Part shown: piece after piece, positions 45,933 to 57,235 of the stretch
Position numbering within the stretch: position 1 is the stretch's first letter
How the letters are laid out: every line of letters starts with the position of its first letter
Source: Spirogloea muscicola
Lineage: Eukaryota > Streptophyta > Zygnematophyceae > Spirogloeales > Spirogloeaceae
Length of the DNA stretch: 57,235 nt
Direction of reading: 5' to 3'
Assembly (NCBI GenBank): GCA_009602725.1
Contig: WELB01000084.1
Location: 300,938-358,172, forward strand
Translations under genes and position numbers: made by a program
The notes under the pieces: model-generated
The model's input: the letters and a program-made list of their open reading frames with translations, nothing else
Database searches by the model: none
What the model was told of the DNA's origin: nothing

Positions 45933-47895
45933 GCTACGCTGTCTTATATTGGCATTTTGATCTGGCTTCGCTGGACTATGCATCGTCAGAATCATGCTCT
46001 TCTCTAGAAATTGAAGCTCTCACAGTCCTCGGCGTCATATTATGGGTCAGAATGATCAAGGACGAATGACCAGGTCCTGGGCAGCAGCGGTTGTGCTCCC
46101 CTTGGCGCTCGCCAACCATAGGGCTGCTGCCCCCAGTTTGAGGTGGCTATTTAGAGTTGGGCACCCTCTAGCAGTGAGGTGCATGGGTTTCTGTGGGTGC
46201 CTTGTACATTCCTTTGGGCTGGCCTCTCACAGCCATTGCCGTAATTTGGAAACCTGTTTCTTCCGACCCCTTCGGACCTTGTTTTCTATGCGCCTTTCAA
46301 CCCTTTCTGACCTCGATCATTTTTCCCCATGAGCTGGCCTCTCACAGCCGTCACCTCAATTTGGAGTAGCTGTTTCTTTCTTGGGCTGGTCTTTTGTAAC
46401 CCACTTTACTACTTTTTGTAGCCACTTTCACTACCTTTTTCTTCCTTCAGGGAGAGATCAGCTTATTCTCGTGGTTAAGAGAAAGCATAGCTCGTTTGGG
46501 TTGAGTTAAATAGCTTTGAGAGGCCAGCCCAAAAGTTTTGAACAAGGTCCGAAGACGCAGAGACGCAAAAATATTATGCGTGACTTCTGAGAATAGACGC
46601 TCAAATACATGTAGTAAATAAATGCACATTGGAGTGATTAGAGGGTGGGAAAGCATCGCAAAGAGGGCGTCCCTAGTCCCCTCGATGCGGACCTCGTTCA
46701 GTCCAATCCGCAATGAAATAGACGTGGGACCCGCTACTTGGAGACTAGTTCCCTGACCTGCGGCTGCTCCACGGAATATGAGCACCTAGGGGCCACTTGA
46801 GTTGCAGTGTGCTTAATCGCGATTCTGGCGCCTTCGGAAATTGTTCTTCTTTTCCAGGGCTAGCCGATCAGAAGAATTTGCGCGCCCATAGAGAAGAGGG
46901 GCTGGCAGGCCAGCCCTTAAAGGATGGACGGACAAAATCCAGAGAGCCAAAAAGATGCCGAAAAGAAAAATGGCACAGCTAGACACAAGATGACGCAACG
47001 GGAAAGTCAGTAACCCCTGCTAAGCAGCCGCATGTCGGAGACACTGGGCTCACTGGGATCACAGCCTTCACCCTCTGACTATAGATTACTGAGAATCCCC
47101 TTGCTGCCGTCTTAGCACTTAGTACCTTGCTTTCTGCGCCATCCGGCTCCTTCAGACGTTGTCCATTCCTTTGGGCTGAAGAAGGGCTCGCACATTGAGG
47201 ATAGGGGCTGGGAAATGCCAGCTCTTAACAGAATGAGCAGAGTACGAGAAGGGAAAGCACTAAGAAAAACAAGCACAAACAAAACAAGCTGGCCTCTCAC
47301 AGCCACCAGTCAATTTGGCCGCGCTTTCTTAAGTATTGGAAGAAGTGGCTCTCACAAGGGGGGCAAGGGCCGTGAAAAGCCAGCCCGAAAAGGCATGACG
47401 AAGGGTCGAAGGGGCCACGATGACGGAGGGGCCTGAAAATGCAATGTCGGAACGGGTGGAGGATGGAGGAGTCTTCCTCTCTCTCCTTTCTGTGCAGTCC
47501 ATGCTATGGCCGCCGCCTCTGGGTCTCGGCGGAGTGCCTCTTTCCCTGCAGCGAGCTACTCAGACCTCATGTTGCTCACTCGTGGGTACCTAGCTTCCCT
47601 CTGCATCGTCTATGTGTTTTTGCAGTGTTTTGTAGTGTAGCTTTGCCAGCCCCTCTTCTCTCTATGGGCGAGCACTTCCTTTGCATCGTCTATGTGTTTT
47701 GTAGTGTTTTGTGGTGTAGTCCTTTTTCCGGCTCCTCTTTCTTTGGCTTTGGACATTGTCCATTTTTATTTAGGCTGGCTTTGCCAGCCCCTTTTCTCTA
47801 TGGGCACTTTCTTTCTCTCTTTCGTCTCACAGCCACTGCTCTTCTCACGGCCAAAAAAGCAAGCGCGGCCAGAGTAACTGGTGACTGGGAGAGGG
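45933..47895. repeat. Dense dispersed hairpin-repeat region
   Basis: Reverse cores are at 46205-46275, 46335-46380, 47125-47190, 47285-47330 and 47765-47800; forward cores are at 46515-46580, 46885-47050 (long copy with the distal part) and 47370-47430. Open frames such as 47439-47999 are made of these repeats and encode no known domain. Confidence 0.8.
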
Positions 47896-48260
47896 CCAGC
47901 GACGAATTTGTCCCACTCGCCGTCGACGTACGCGGCGCCTTTGGCGCCAACCTGCTTCACCGCCTTGCGAGGCGAGCAGCGGCCCGCCGCCACGGGTAGC
48001 AGGGCGAGCAGCCTGGCTTCAATGTCGCCGGGTCCCTCGCCCAAGTCTTCCGGATGCGCTTGGCCGTCTCTCTGCAGCGGTCCCTAGCTTTCGCGGTCCA
48101 CTTGCGCGCAGGCGGCACGCTCTGTCGGCGGCCTCCGGCTTCCGTTCAGGGCAACGTCTTTCCGCCTGCTAGCTATTCAGATTTGCATTTACTGACTAGA
48201 GGTTACTGAGAGTCCGCTCCAGGAACCCAGTCTCTCTGACCTGAGGCTGCTTAGCAGGGG
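47896..48260 (+). mobile_element. LINE ORF C-terminus and 3' UTR remnant
   Basis: The sequence encodes, with frame breaks, GSLAQVFRMRLAVSLQ-like codons then RSLAFAVHLRAGG, followed by TCAGATTTGCATTTACTGAC and GAGGCTGCTTAGCAGGGGTT. The last motif is the reverse of the distal part of the dispersed repeat, so here the LINE ORF runs directly into repeat-family sequence. Confidence 0.6.
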
Positions 48261-48479
48261 TTACTGAGTGCTTCGTAGCTGCTTCGTTTCTTTTCTGTGC
48301 TTGTTGTTCTTCGTACTTCCTCTGGCCCGTTCTCGTCCTTTGTTCATTCTTTTCTGGGCTGGCTTTTTCCAGCCCCTATCCTCAATGGGCGAGCCCTTCC
48401 CCCGCTTGCTGCTGTCTCAGTCCTTAGCACTCTGGCTCCTTCAGACCTTGTCCATTCCTTTGGGCTGGCCTCTCATACG
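48261..48479 (-). repeat. Dispersed hairpin-repeat copies
   Basis: Plus-strand cores TTCTGGGCTGGCTTTTTCCA near 48351 and TTTGGGCTGGCCTCTCATAC near 48459, each preceded by a GACCTTG/TTCATTC-type sequence. Reverse orientation. Confidence 0.8.
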
Positions 48480-48930
48480 CGACGCGCCAACCTGGTCGCC
48501 ATCCCTCCCGGCGGCGGTCCCCGCATCATCGCTGATGTGGTGACAACTGACTGCATCGACTCCGCCAACCCCACCAGATCGGCGTCGTTTGCAGGGCACG
48601 CGGTCGGCCAGGCGGCCCGGGGCAAGGAACGAAAATACGCTGATCACCCGGTGGGGGATGAATTCGCGGCCCTGGCGATGGATGTACACCGGGCTTTCGG
48701 CAGCCGCTGGCTGGATCTCATCCATCGGCTTGCCCGCCAGGCCATTGACCGGCGGCCGGGTCTGCCAGGGGCGATGCCCGGCTTCAACGCCGCCGGTTCG
48801 CTCGCACAAGTCTTCCGCATGCGCCTGGCCGTATCGCTTCAATGCTCCCTCGCCCACGCCGTCCATACGCGCGCAGGCCGTGCTATGGCCGCCGCCTCTG
48901 GGTCTCGGCGGAGTGCCTCTTACTGCTGTC
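48480..48930 (+). mobile_element. LINE ORF C-terminal fragment, longest copy
   Basis: An open frame of about 150 codons contains GDEFAALAMDVHRAFGSRWL, LARQAIDRRPG, FNAAGSLAQVF and RMRLAVSLQCSLAHAVH. The pattern of an acidic residue, FxxLAMDVxxxFG and a terminal Ser-Leu-Gln-Arg helix is typical of the C-terminal end of reverse-transcriptase ORFs of green-plant/algal LINEs. No RT catalytic core is present. Repeat-family sequence follows in the same orientation as at 48200. Confidence 0.6.
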
Positions 48931-49265
48931 TCAGTCCTTAGCACTCCTACTCCTTCAGACCTTGTCCATTCTTTTGGGCTGGCCTCTCCCAGCCACCAGT
49001 TAATCTGGCCGCGCTTGCTCTCTCTTTCCCTGCAGCGAGCTACTCAGACCTGATGTTGCTCACTCGTGGGTACTGAGCTTTCCTCTGCATCGTTTCTGTG
49101 TTCTGCAGTGTTCTGTAGTTTCTCCGGCTCCTCTTTCTTTGGACATTGTCCATTCTTTTTTGGGCTGGCTTTGCCAGCCCCTCTTCTCTATGGACGCGCA
49201 TTTCTCTCCCAGCCACCAGTTAATCTGGCCGCGCTTGCTCCAAAGGAATGGACAAGGTCACGGCC
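48931..49265. repeat. Dispersed hairpin-repeat copies
   Basis: TTGGGCTGGCCTCTCCCAGCC occurs near 48974 followed by CACCAGTTAATCTGGCCGCG. A TTGGGCTGGCTTTGCCAGCC core lies near 49160, and CACCAGTTAATCTGGCCGCG recurs near 49215, adjoining GGAATGGACAAGGTC at 49246. Confidence 0.8.
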
Positions 49266-49594
49266 AGCTATGTCATTCCCCAATGCGTCGTCCGTGCCAA
49301 CGGACAGGGACGTCGGCGTCGTCTCCCGTCGTCTTAACGGGCTGGCAGCTGGCGGCGGTACGCCGTCGTGTGAGCTCCGGTAACCCCCACGCCCGGGGTC
49401 AGCGCCGGCCTCGGCGGCACGCATCGCGGCGACGGCGGCGGCGGCGGCGGCAACGGCGGCGGCGAGGTCACTTGCAACGCCGCGCCGGAGCCGGCTGCCG
49501 GCTGCCGGCCGCCTTNCGCGAGGGCGAGGAGCCGAGCGCGGGATGGTTCAGGATTTAGGTTTCAGGTTCTAGGGTGGGGCCGGGTCGGTCCGCC
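49266..49594. other. DDX47 5' flank, GC-rich with gap
   Basis: CGG triplet runs (about 49430-49465), an N at 49516 and the telomere-like stretch GGATTTAGGTTTCAGGTTCT just before the DDX47 start. Probably promoter and 5' UTR. Confidence 0.55.
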
Positions 49595-52500
49595 ATGGCG
49601 CCCGCTCCGGCGCAGCCGCCGCCGGTGGAGGAGGACGGAGCCGCCGTGACCGGCACCAACGCTGGAGGCTTCGCGGCGCTGGGCGTCTGCCCGCAGCTGG
49701 TGGAGGCGTGCCGCAGCGTCGGGTGGGGCGAGCCGACGCCCATCCAGGTGGAGGCCCTGCCGCAGGCCATCCAAGGTGCGGCCCTCGGGACCCTAAGTCT
49801 CAAAACCTAAACCAGAATCTCTAAAAGTAAATACTCTAAAGCTCAACTTTAAACCCTAGCTTTTAATCATTTCCTGAATCCTAAGCCTGACCAACGTGGA
49901 AAAATCCAAGCTCTGCTTCGTGATCGTCGGACATAGGACGTCGCCTGTCGAGCCCTGGCTCTCGCTGGCCACTCAGGCCGGCATCGCTGGCCGCTCAGGC
50001 CGGTCTCGGCAGCCGCCAAAGGCTGGGATGGCACCCGGCGTGCACCGCTGACTTGACTTGGGCCGTCGAGGCAGTTGTTGTAACATTTCCGGCGGGCTGC
50101 GATCTGGTCAAGCCCGCCCTCAACCCCAAACCCTAATGTCTAAACCCAAACCCTCCTAAACCCTAAACCCCTGTCCCTAAACTCAAAACCCTGGACCACC
50201 ATAAAGTTATACCCTAGTACTGAAACCTGAAACTGATTTTTCTTATGCTATGCGGCGCTGCCTGTGCCAGGTCGCGACATCATCGGGCTCGCACAGACGG
50301 GCTCTGGCAAGACCGGCGCCTTTGCGCTGCCCGTCATCCAGGCGCTCCTGGAGAAGCCGGCGCCGCTCTTCGCACTGGTCCTCTCGCCGACACGCGAGCT
50401 GGCCATCCAGATCAGCGAGCAGTTCGAGGCCCTGGGTGCAGCCGTCGGGCTCCGGTGCGCTGTCATCGTCGGCGGCATGGACATGATGGCCCAGGCCATC
50501 ACCCTCGCCCGCCGCCCGCACGTCGTGGTCGCCACGCCCGGCCGCCTCGTCGACCACCTGAGCAACACCAAGGGCTTCTCGCTCCGCAACCTCAAGTACC
50601 TTGTGAGTTGTGCACGAGCCAAGCTGAATCTACTAAGTGGGTTTCTGTATACATTAAGTTACTGATAGTTCCTGCGTTGCGTACTTTGACAGTCACTCCT
50701 GCCTGTGTGAAGCCGTGCCACTTGATTGTCAAGCCCTTACGCTGAGACCAACACTGAACCTCGACTTGTGATTCTAAATTCTAAGACCTTAAACTCTAAT
50801 ACCCTAGTATCCAAGCATAACAAATTGATCTGCACATGTAAAGTCCAAAATCTTGTGCTAGTCCAATGCTAAGAGTTCTGAAATACTCTTTGCAGATCCT
50901 TGACGAGGCAGACCGGTTGCTCAACATGGACTTTGAGCAGGAGATTGACGAGATCCTGAAGGTTATCCCGAAGGAGCGCAAGACATACCTCTTCTCTGCC
51001 ACCATGACGACCAAGGTTGCGAAGCTTCAGCGCGCCTGCCTGAAGAATCCAGTCAAGGTGCTGTTTGACCACTGATGTACTCATGGAGGCTGCTTAAATA
51101 CCATTGGCCTCATTCTTTTTGACTTTAATGATCTCTATAAGAAGCAGCTGTGCGGCATTTGGCTTCATGATGCTATTTGGAGCGTGATCTTTGGGGGCCT
51201 TATGTTTGGGTCTCAATCAGCTGGAGCTCGGAGCCAAGGATTTAGTGCTGAAGCATCTGCACCAGATTATATGCTCATTTGGCTCATAAGGCCACCAGTC
51301 ATACAGCCATATCTGCTTTAATCACCAATTAAGTCTGCCGAGCCTTGCAGGTTGAGGTCTCATCCAAGTACTCGACAGTAGAAACACTCAGGCAGCAGTA
51401 CCTCTTCATCCCTGCCAAGTACAAGGACTGCTACCTCTGCTTCATCCTGTCTGAGCTCGCCGGCTCGACCGTCATGGTTTTCACGCGCACGTGCGAGGCC
51501 ACCCGCAGGCTTGCACTCCTCCTGCGGAACCTGGGCTTCGAGGCTATCCCCATCAGCGGCCAGATGAGTCAGGTGGTTTACAGCTTTGTTGCAGTGATAC
51601 CTCCTATGTATGTGAAGAGCTGCTGGCTGCACTAATCAACGTCCGACCATTGTAGTCATCGTCTTGGGTAAATCTGGACAATGCTGAGGACATACAGCCC
51701 ACTGCTGAGCTGTTTGCTTTGTACACAACCTCATGTATTCCGCTTCTTCACAGCCGCATAGCTCCCCGCATGTCATATCGCCACTCCTTCACTCACTTAC
51801 TCCTTGACTGTACTTCGTCGTGTGCTATCTAATGGCTGACCAGGAAATTCATGTGTGCAGCCGAAGAGGATTGGTGCGTTGACCAAATTCAAGGCAGGCG
51901 AGAGAAGCATCCTCATATGCACAGATGTTGCCAGCAGAGGCCTGGACATTCCGTCAGTGGATGTTGTGATCAATTACGACATTCCAATGAACTCCAAGGT
52001 AAAGGCTTGCTTCAGTATGACAATGTGGGGCGTTCAAGAACATTGTGTTCTCAGCAATTTCTTTACACATGTCTTGGCCTCTACTTACTATTGTGCTTAG
52101 ATACTGGACCCATGCCAGTCGGAAATTCCACGTACTCCCATGCAATGATGAAGCTGTGGTCGATTGAGTGTCCAGGACTACATCCACAGAGTTGGAAGAA
52201 CAGCCAGGGCTGGACGGTCGGGGCGGGCTGTCTCTATGGTGACGCAGTATGACGTGGAGCTGTTCCAGAGGATAGAGCAGCTTATTGGCATGAAGATGGA
52301 GGCATTCGCTGCGGAGCAAGAGGAGGCGCTCCTCATGCTCGAGAGGGTTTCGGATGCTCAGAGGATTGCCACGATGGTGAGCACATTCTCTTTCCAGCAA
52401 TTGGTGTCGCTCAATCATCATCCTTTTGCAAGTATTATGAAAGTATGGCCATCTGGTACTTCTCGTAGATGCTGGCAGATTGTTGATGGCCTCCTATCAG

Positions 52501-52865
52501 GTCCGGGTTTACCTTGCAGTCTCGTTTTTCACGTAATTAAAAAGGTGTGCTTTGTCAAATAGTGCAATGCTAAACGTGGACAAGAGTACATGTGCCTAAT
52601 ATGTTTCACGCTAGCAATCACCTTGTTTGCAATTGGACTTGAAGCCCTCATAGATTCCCTCATAGATTCCACGACTTAGCATGCTCTTGGTGGTTTCCAG
52701 ACGCTGCGGGAGAAGGAAGCCGGCAAGAGGGGAAAGAGGAAGGGCAGGGATGATGGTGACCTCGACGTGGACTTCGAAGGCTCGGCTGGCAGTCAAAGAG
52801 CAAAGAGCAGCGGCAGAGGCAGGCCATCAAGAGGGCGGGGTGGCAAGACACGAGGGAAGAGCTAA
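49595..52865 (+). CDS. DDX47: DEAD-box RNA helicase, DDX47/Rrp3 type
   Basis: Seven exons in phase: 49595-49775, 50271-50602, 50896-51057, 51351-51572, 51861-51998, 52176-52376, 52701-52865 (466 aa). All helicase motifs are visible: Q motif [16 protein letters not shown], Ia SPTRELA, GG doublet VIVGGMDMM, Ib [92 protein letters not shown] and [16 protein letters not shown] identify the DDX47/Rrp3 subgroup, which acts in nucleolar pre-18S rRNA processing. The C-terminus is a basic Gly/Arg tail with [11 protein letters not shown]. Intron 1 is unusually rich in CCCTAAA-like telomeric sequence. ATG 49595 gives a short acidic/Pro leader before [10 protein letters not shown]. Confidence 0.96.
49785..50235. 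repeat. Degenerate plant-type telomeric repeats in DDX47 intron 1
   Basis: Repeated CCCTAA/CCTAAACC units occur at 49785-49870 and 50125-50225 (for example CCTAAACCCTAAACCCCTG), mixed with diverged forms. The repeats fill much of the intron on either side of an unrelated central segment. Confidence 0.85.
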
Positions 52866-54532
52866 TGTTGCACACACCAGGAAGTCACAGAGAATGTCTA
52901 GCTAGTGAAGGAGGAACAGCTGCCTGGCAATGTTTTATGACAAGAATGGTTAGGTCAAGATTGCCCTTTAACGCATCCCCATTAGAGGACCTGTAATATA
53001 TGCCCATGGAAGCTTTGGCTATGCTGTCATAGCCGCTGCCGAGCACGGGTGAGTGCCTGGCAAATGTAAATGCTAAGGCAGTCCAGTGTGGGCCTGGGAA
53101 AGCCTGAGACGGCTCTTGCAGTGTAGTTGACTCTATTAAGGTGGATCAGGTGTAATCTTCACCAGGCACCTGAATGGCGGCCGTCTTGCATGCTCAGCGT
53201 AAAGCGTCCTGATTGTTGGTCAAGGATGGGTTTTAGCATACCCATGTCCCACTCTTTGGGGGCTCCAACGAGTACCTCAGTCACAGCCGATAGGTATACG
53301 CACTCAAGAGTTCCAGCTTACATGGTGGTTATACAAACCGTCAGGCAACTGGCTATGCTGCTTCACTGTTGTTGGATGGCGGCTTCCAAATGTATTCTGT
53401 TGGGCCACCCGCAGCAGCAATCCATCGTCCCCAGTGCTGCTATGTCCTCTGACGCAGTTGAGCTCCCTCAAGGAGGTGGTGGCTCATGAAGGGGCAGTGC
53501 TCACAAGGGCGCAAGGTCTATCAGGAGTTTCCACAGAGCCTCTTCTCAACGGAGCTCCAGTCCCTTATTTGTGGAACCTTCAAGGATGGCAGATTCCAGC
53601 TCTACACGGTAAGGTATGTTCTAGGTTGATTGGCTTTTGAGGGCCCTCCGATTATTGGGTCTCCCAGGCAATCGTAACCTTGAGGAGATAATTATTTTTT
53701 CTCGCATGCTCCTACGAACGTATCAGTTAGCAAACGGGCCATGAGTTCGACACTTGCAAGTCATACTTCAGCCTCGCTATTGCTAAGTGCATCTGCAAGA
53801 GGTACCTAAGCAACCTATCACTGTAGCCACCAGCACGCGGCAGTTTACTCATAGCCATGTTGTGTACCTGTACCATTCCAAGATGGCTGCAGAATATGAT
53901 GTGCTTGATCTCAACATGCTTGATTAAGACATAGCATGCAAGACACTTCCACTCCGACATCACCATAGCACCAATGCCACTTAGATTAGGCTGCTGTTTA
54001 TCTTCCCTTTGTTGATCTTAGCAGACCAAGGGCACTTCAAGTCCTTGACAAGTTTTTCACATACACAGGGCCGGCAATTAATGGTTTGGCTTGTGTCACC
54101 ACTGAGTCCACTGCAAGCGTGTGCGGGCAAGATCCGTGATTGTGAAGCAGATGGCGGACAAGTTGGTGTGCATCCACGCTGACTCTGAAAGCAAGCGTGA
54201 GCCAGCCTGATAGCTGCAGGTGCTTCGTGAGCCCTCTGCCATCTCACTATTCTGCAATTACCGTTTTGACTAGCAATGGTGCTTGCGACCACCATCAATC
54301 TCTTCATGCTGGCTGGGAGGCCGTGCAGCCTTGTCAATCAGTGGCAAGACAGTCAGTCCTACGGTAGCAAAACTTTGGTCCCTCTCATTCCTACACGAGA
54401 TATCCACCAGAGTCAGGCATGGGCTGCCAAAGGGGCAGCAATAATGGCAAGCAAGTATGCTTGGCTGCAAAATTGAGCGCCGGGCTTGAGCACTAGCAAC
54501 AGCGGCAGAACATGCTGAGCTTCCCACGTAGA
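52866..54532. other. Convergent intergenic region between DDX47 and transporter
   Basis: About 1.7 kb containing the 3' ends of both genes. Short open frames on both strands show no domain, and no repeat-family copy or microsatellite was noticed. Confidence 0.5.
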
Positions 54533-57235
54533 TCAGTCCCGTTTGGTATGCCGCGTGGAGAGCCCCTGTCTTGACCTCTGTGTGTCGCTGGCTGTGGCGC
54601 TGGGCTTGTAGTCCTCCGACAGGATAACCTCTGGGACCTTTGCCAGGTCGAGGCTCTCGGCAGCAATTGCCACATCCTTAACCTTGGCCTGCAGGACTTC
54701 TGGTGACCCCGCCTTCACCTCAGGCGCCTCACCTGTGTCTGGCACCCTCCCCAGCAGCTGCATCGCAAGGCTGCCCCCTGCTTGACAATGCAGGCAAAAG
54801 ATCCTCAGGTAGGCACTTGGAGCTGTTCACCATTCACCACGCTTTGGTAAGAGCACAGTGCACTGATATGCAATCACTTCTGACTTGTCGCAAATACAAG
54901 TGCTGCTCTTGCACTCACAGCACGTGCAGCTTTCACTTGCGCCAATGCTCACCAAATTCTGATATAGGACTAGCTTTGCCAAGGACGCCTCAGACAAATA
55001 AGTAGCACATTACAGAACCTCATGACCACTCATGCAACGCAGATAGTAATATAGCGGGAACGTACCTAGAATGAGGGCGGCCCCAAACCAGCCCTTGGCT
55101 CCCCACCTCTCACCCAGCAGTGTCCAGGCAAAAGCAGCCCCCCACAAAGGCTCCAGCGTGTACACCATCGCCGCCTCTGTCGCCGACACGTTGTGCATGG
55201 ACACCACCTGGCAATGGTCGACTTGTGAAGTGTAAGGCTCCATCAGCGCATCATAAGAGCATAGGGACAAGATCCACTGATGATCTTACAGGCTTGAGTG
55301 ACATCCAGCCAAAAGCAGAGTGCTATCTAACCTCGATCCACAGGCACAGGGCCGTGGAGACGACGCCAGTATAAACCATGGGCGCCCAAGGCACGGCCGT
55401 CGCAATGTCAAGCACGCTGGACCAGTCGCCGCCGGCGGCCAAGTCGAAAATGCTCCAGTCGCCGCTGTTCACGTGCGCGTACAGTGCCCAGCTGCTTGAG
55501 AGGAATGCAATCACAAATAGCTGCACAGGAGGAACAGAGTGCACGTAGCTCGACAGTCAGGAACAAAGCTACACACATGACCACACACGTGTGACATTGA
55601 CAGACTGCCAAGACCGCAATCCTGATAGATTATGACTTGTCGTTCCAGTCACTGGCCGTTTGCAAAGATGAGGCTTTCATATGGCCGCCCTGCCTGAAGC
55701 GCGATGAGAGGAAGAGCAATGCTGTTAGCAGCGTTGCCCAGCAAGCTCTTGGAGAATTGCTCAGTCCGCAGGATGTGGACCCCAAAGAGCACCGCACTGA
55801 GGAACGTCCACACATCGCCACCCTGCGGCAAAGGCGGCAACAGCAACGACAACAGCATTGGCAGCCAAACGTTAGTCTCCCTAGGCCCTTTACAAAAAGC
55901 ATTTCGGGACTAACAGATGCCACCAATTGGGAAGCGAGTGTTGGCCCATGGCATGCTCACTATTGAATGTGGCCCGTTGGTCTCAAGCAGGCTGACGCCG
56001 GCAACTGCGGCCGCAGCAGAGAACCATGTGACACGGGGAATCTTGGCACCCATGAGGCCCGCAAGGATTGGCACCACAATAACCTGCAGCAGCTCCACAT
56101 TCGACAGCATCAATACAGAGTAAAATGATAAGTGTGTTGTAATCCGGAGTTGAGGTGCATCTACCTCAGCCAGGCAGCTCCACAAGCATTGACCACCAAC
56201 AGTCCAAATGAAGTAGGCTAGTAGATAGGCCCTCAATATAAGTGCTCGAGTGAGAATATACGTAGAATTGATCTTGTTAGATTTATGATTAGGCAATAGC
56301 AAAGGGCTGTACTCACTGTGAAGGTGGAGATGAAGGATGCACGACCAGCACCACAGGAGAGGAGGCCGACGGCCTGCGAGAGGTACCCAAGACCGGACCA
56401 CATGCCAAGCTCGAAGCCAGCGCGGCGGACCTTGGGGTGCCGTAGCGCCTCCAGGAGGAACGGCGAGAAGGCGATGGTGGCAATCACAAAGCGGCCAGCC
56501 GAGAACGTTGCAGGGTCCAGCACTGCTTCCGTCTCCTTGACCACCGAGATGTTGCTGCCTGCATAGCCACGCAAACACGCTCCCAACTCAGAGACGGCGC
56601 AGGAGCCGCCAGTGAAGCCATGGACGCAGCATCTAGCTGGACTACGCGGGAAGCACTGTCTGCACAGTGGACGTCGACGTTCAAGACCTGCTGCCTGGCC
56701 TTTCATTGCCACCATGCAACGTTCGTACACTCCGCATCAAGAGGCAGTACAGCGACAGCGGCCATTGCCAGGAGCAGCGCACCATAAACGAAGGTGAGAA
56801 TGTTGAGCAGCACGAGGCCCTTCACGCGTGGGCTGATGCGGTCAGTCAGGGAGTGCCCCACTCCAGCGAGGCCGTCGGGCTGCGGCGCCGGCACGTGCAC
56901 CGTCGCGGCGGCGGTGCCGTCATCGACATTCTCTCTGGCAGAGGGCTCGGCAGCGGCAGCGTAGGAGGACGCCACCGCCGGCGTCGTTAGCAGGGGCAGC
57001 GGCTGTGGCATTGGCCGGGCATGGCCGATGCTCGCGGCCTCCTTGGCGACGAGCCACTCCTCCAGCGCCTTCTGGGCGCGCCAGCGGGAGAGCGCGTCGG
57101 GCGCGCCGCCGCCGTCGCCGGAGGCGGCGTCGTCGGCCCACAGCAGCACGGTGCGGCCCTGAGGGTCTGAGACGATGCGCACGAACGCCCCGCCAGCGGC
57201 GGCGGAGGCGGCGGCGGCAGTCGTGGCGGCCGTGG
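54533..57235 (-). CDS. EamA/DMT-family membrane transporter, 5' end beyond the window
   Basis: Minus-strand exons 57235-56783 (open to the window edge), 56558-56317, 56083-55961, 55822-55694, 55520-55332, 55207-55066, 54777-54533, all in phase. About ten hydrophobic segments form two EamA repeats. First repeat: GLVLLNILTFVYGSNISVVK, FSAGRFVIATIAFSPFL, GLGYLSQAVGLL, ASFISTFTVIVVPILAGL. Second: FLSAVLFGVHILRTEQ, LFVIAFLSSSWALY, TGVVSTALCLWIEV, EAAMVYTLEPLWGAAFAWTL, GWFGAALILGGSL. The pattern GSNISVVKETE and FLSAVLFGVHILRTE resembles plant plastid-envelope DMT proteins. The available N-terminus is Ala/Ser-rich and hydrophilic, compatible with a transit peptide, but its start is missing. Exon 4 ends CAG|GCAGGG, a GC donor required by the frame. 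A hydrophilic tail of about 70 residues follows the last membrane segment. The substrate is unknown. Confidence 0.9.

Noticed and set aside
47439-47999. A 186-codon frame and neighbours in 46000-48300
   Set aside because: They consist of repeat-family sequence (recurring GLALPAPLLYG-like peptides are the translated hairpin), not host coding sequence.

Overview
The window is nuclear DNA of a eukaryote, most likely a green alga (Chlorophyta; order not resolvable). Reasons: GC-rich coding sequence with many short GT-AG introns, a huge Ser-Pro-Pro-Pro wall glycoprotein, plant-type homologues (mitochondrial/cytosolic-type adenylate kinase, MED26-like, BODYGUARD-like hydrolase, plastid-type DMT transporter, root-cap domain), and degenerate plant-type (CCCTAAA) telomeric repeats in introns. 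It looks like a whole small scaffold: it opens with 124 T, holds five isolated N (9692, 26415, 34526, 41961, 49516) in GC-rich or simple sequence, and ends inside a gene.

Layout. 1-2640: a graveyard of dispersed-repeat copies and LINE 3' fragments. 2717-4618: a PIF/Harbinger-like transposon, with a decayed transposase (+) facing an apparently intact Myb/SANT ORF (-). The Myb gene's promoter and first codons are an inverted duplicate of those of the adjacent adenylate kinase gene (5140-6813, +). 6814-10224: no gene recognised; repeats and simple sequence. 10225-19794 (+): a secreted matrix protein of about 2,420 aa, with a beta-helix, about 1,780 residues of Pro-rich repeat and a root-cap/VWD-like C-terminus. 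19795-22031: LINE and repeat fragments. 22032-25255 (-): serine carboxypeptidase. 26480-29676 (+): MED26-like protein with TFIIS N-terminal domain. about 31104-34557 (-): CobW/G3E GTPase. 35076-37536 (-): BODYGUARD-like alpha/beta hydrolase. 39048-41493 (-): AlkB-type dioxygenase. 44610-45932 (+): DUF1223 protein. 45933-49590: dense repeats. 49595-52865 (+): DDX47/Rrp3 RNA helicase. 54533-57235 (-): EamA-type transporter cut by the window end.

Exon models were built by eye from splice sites, reading phase and recalled family motifs, so boundaries are predictions. The genes are an ordinary eukaryotic mixture (energy, transcription, ribosome biogenesis, metal handling, repair, transport, cell surface) with no operon logic. 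The most unusual items are the beta-helix/Pro-rich/root-cap protein, the transposon Myb gene carrying a captured adenylate kinase 5' end, and the abundant hairpin-bearing repeat family that appears to be the 3' tail of a LINE.
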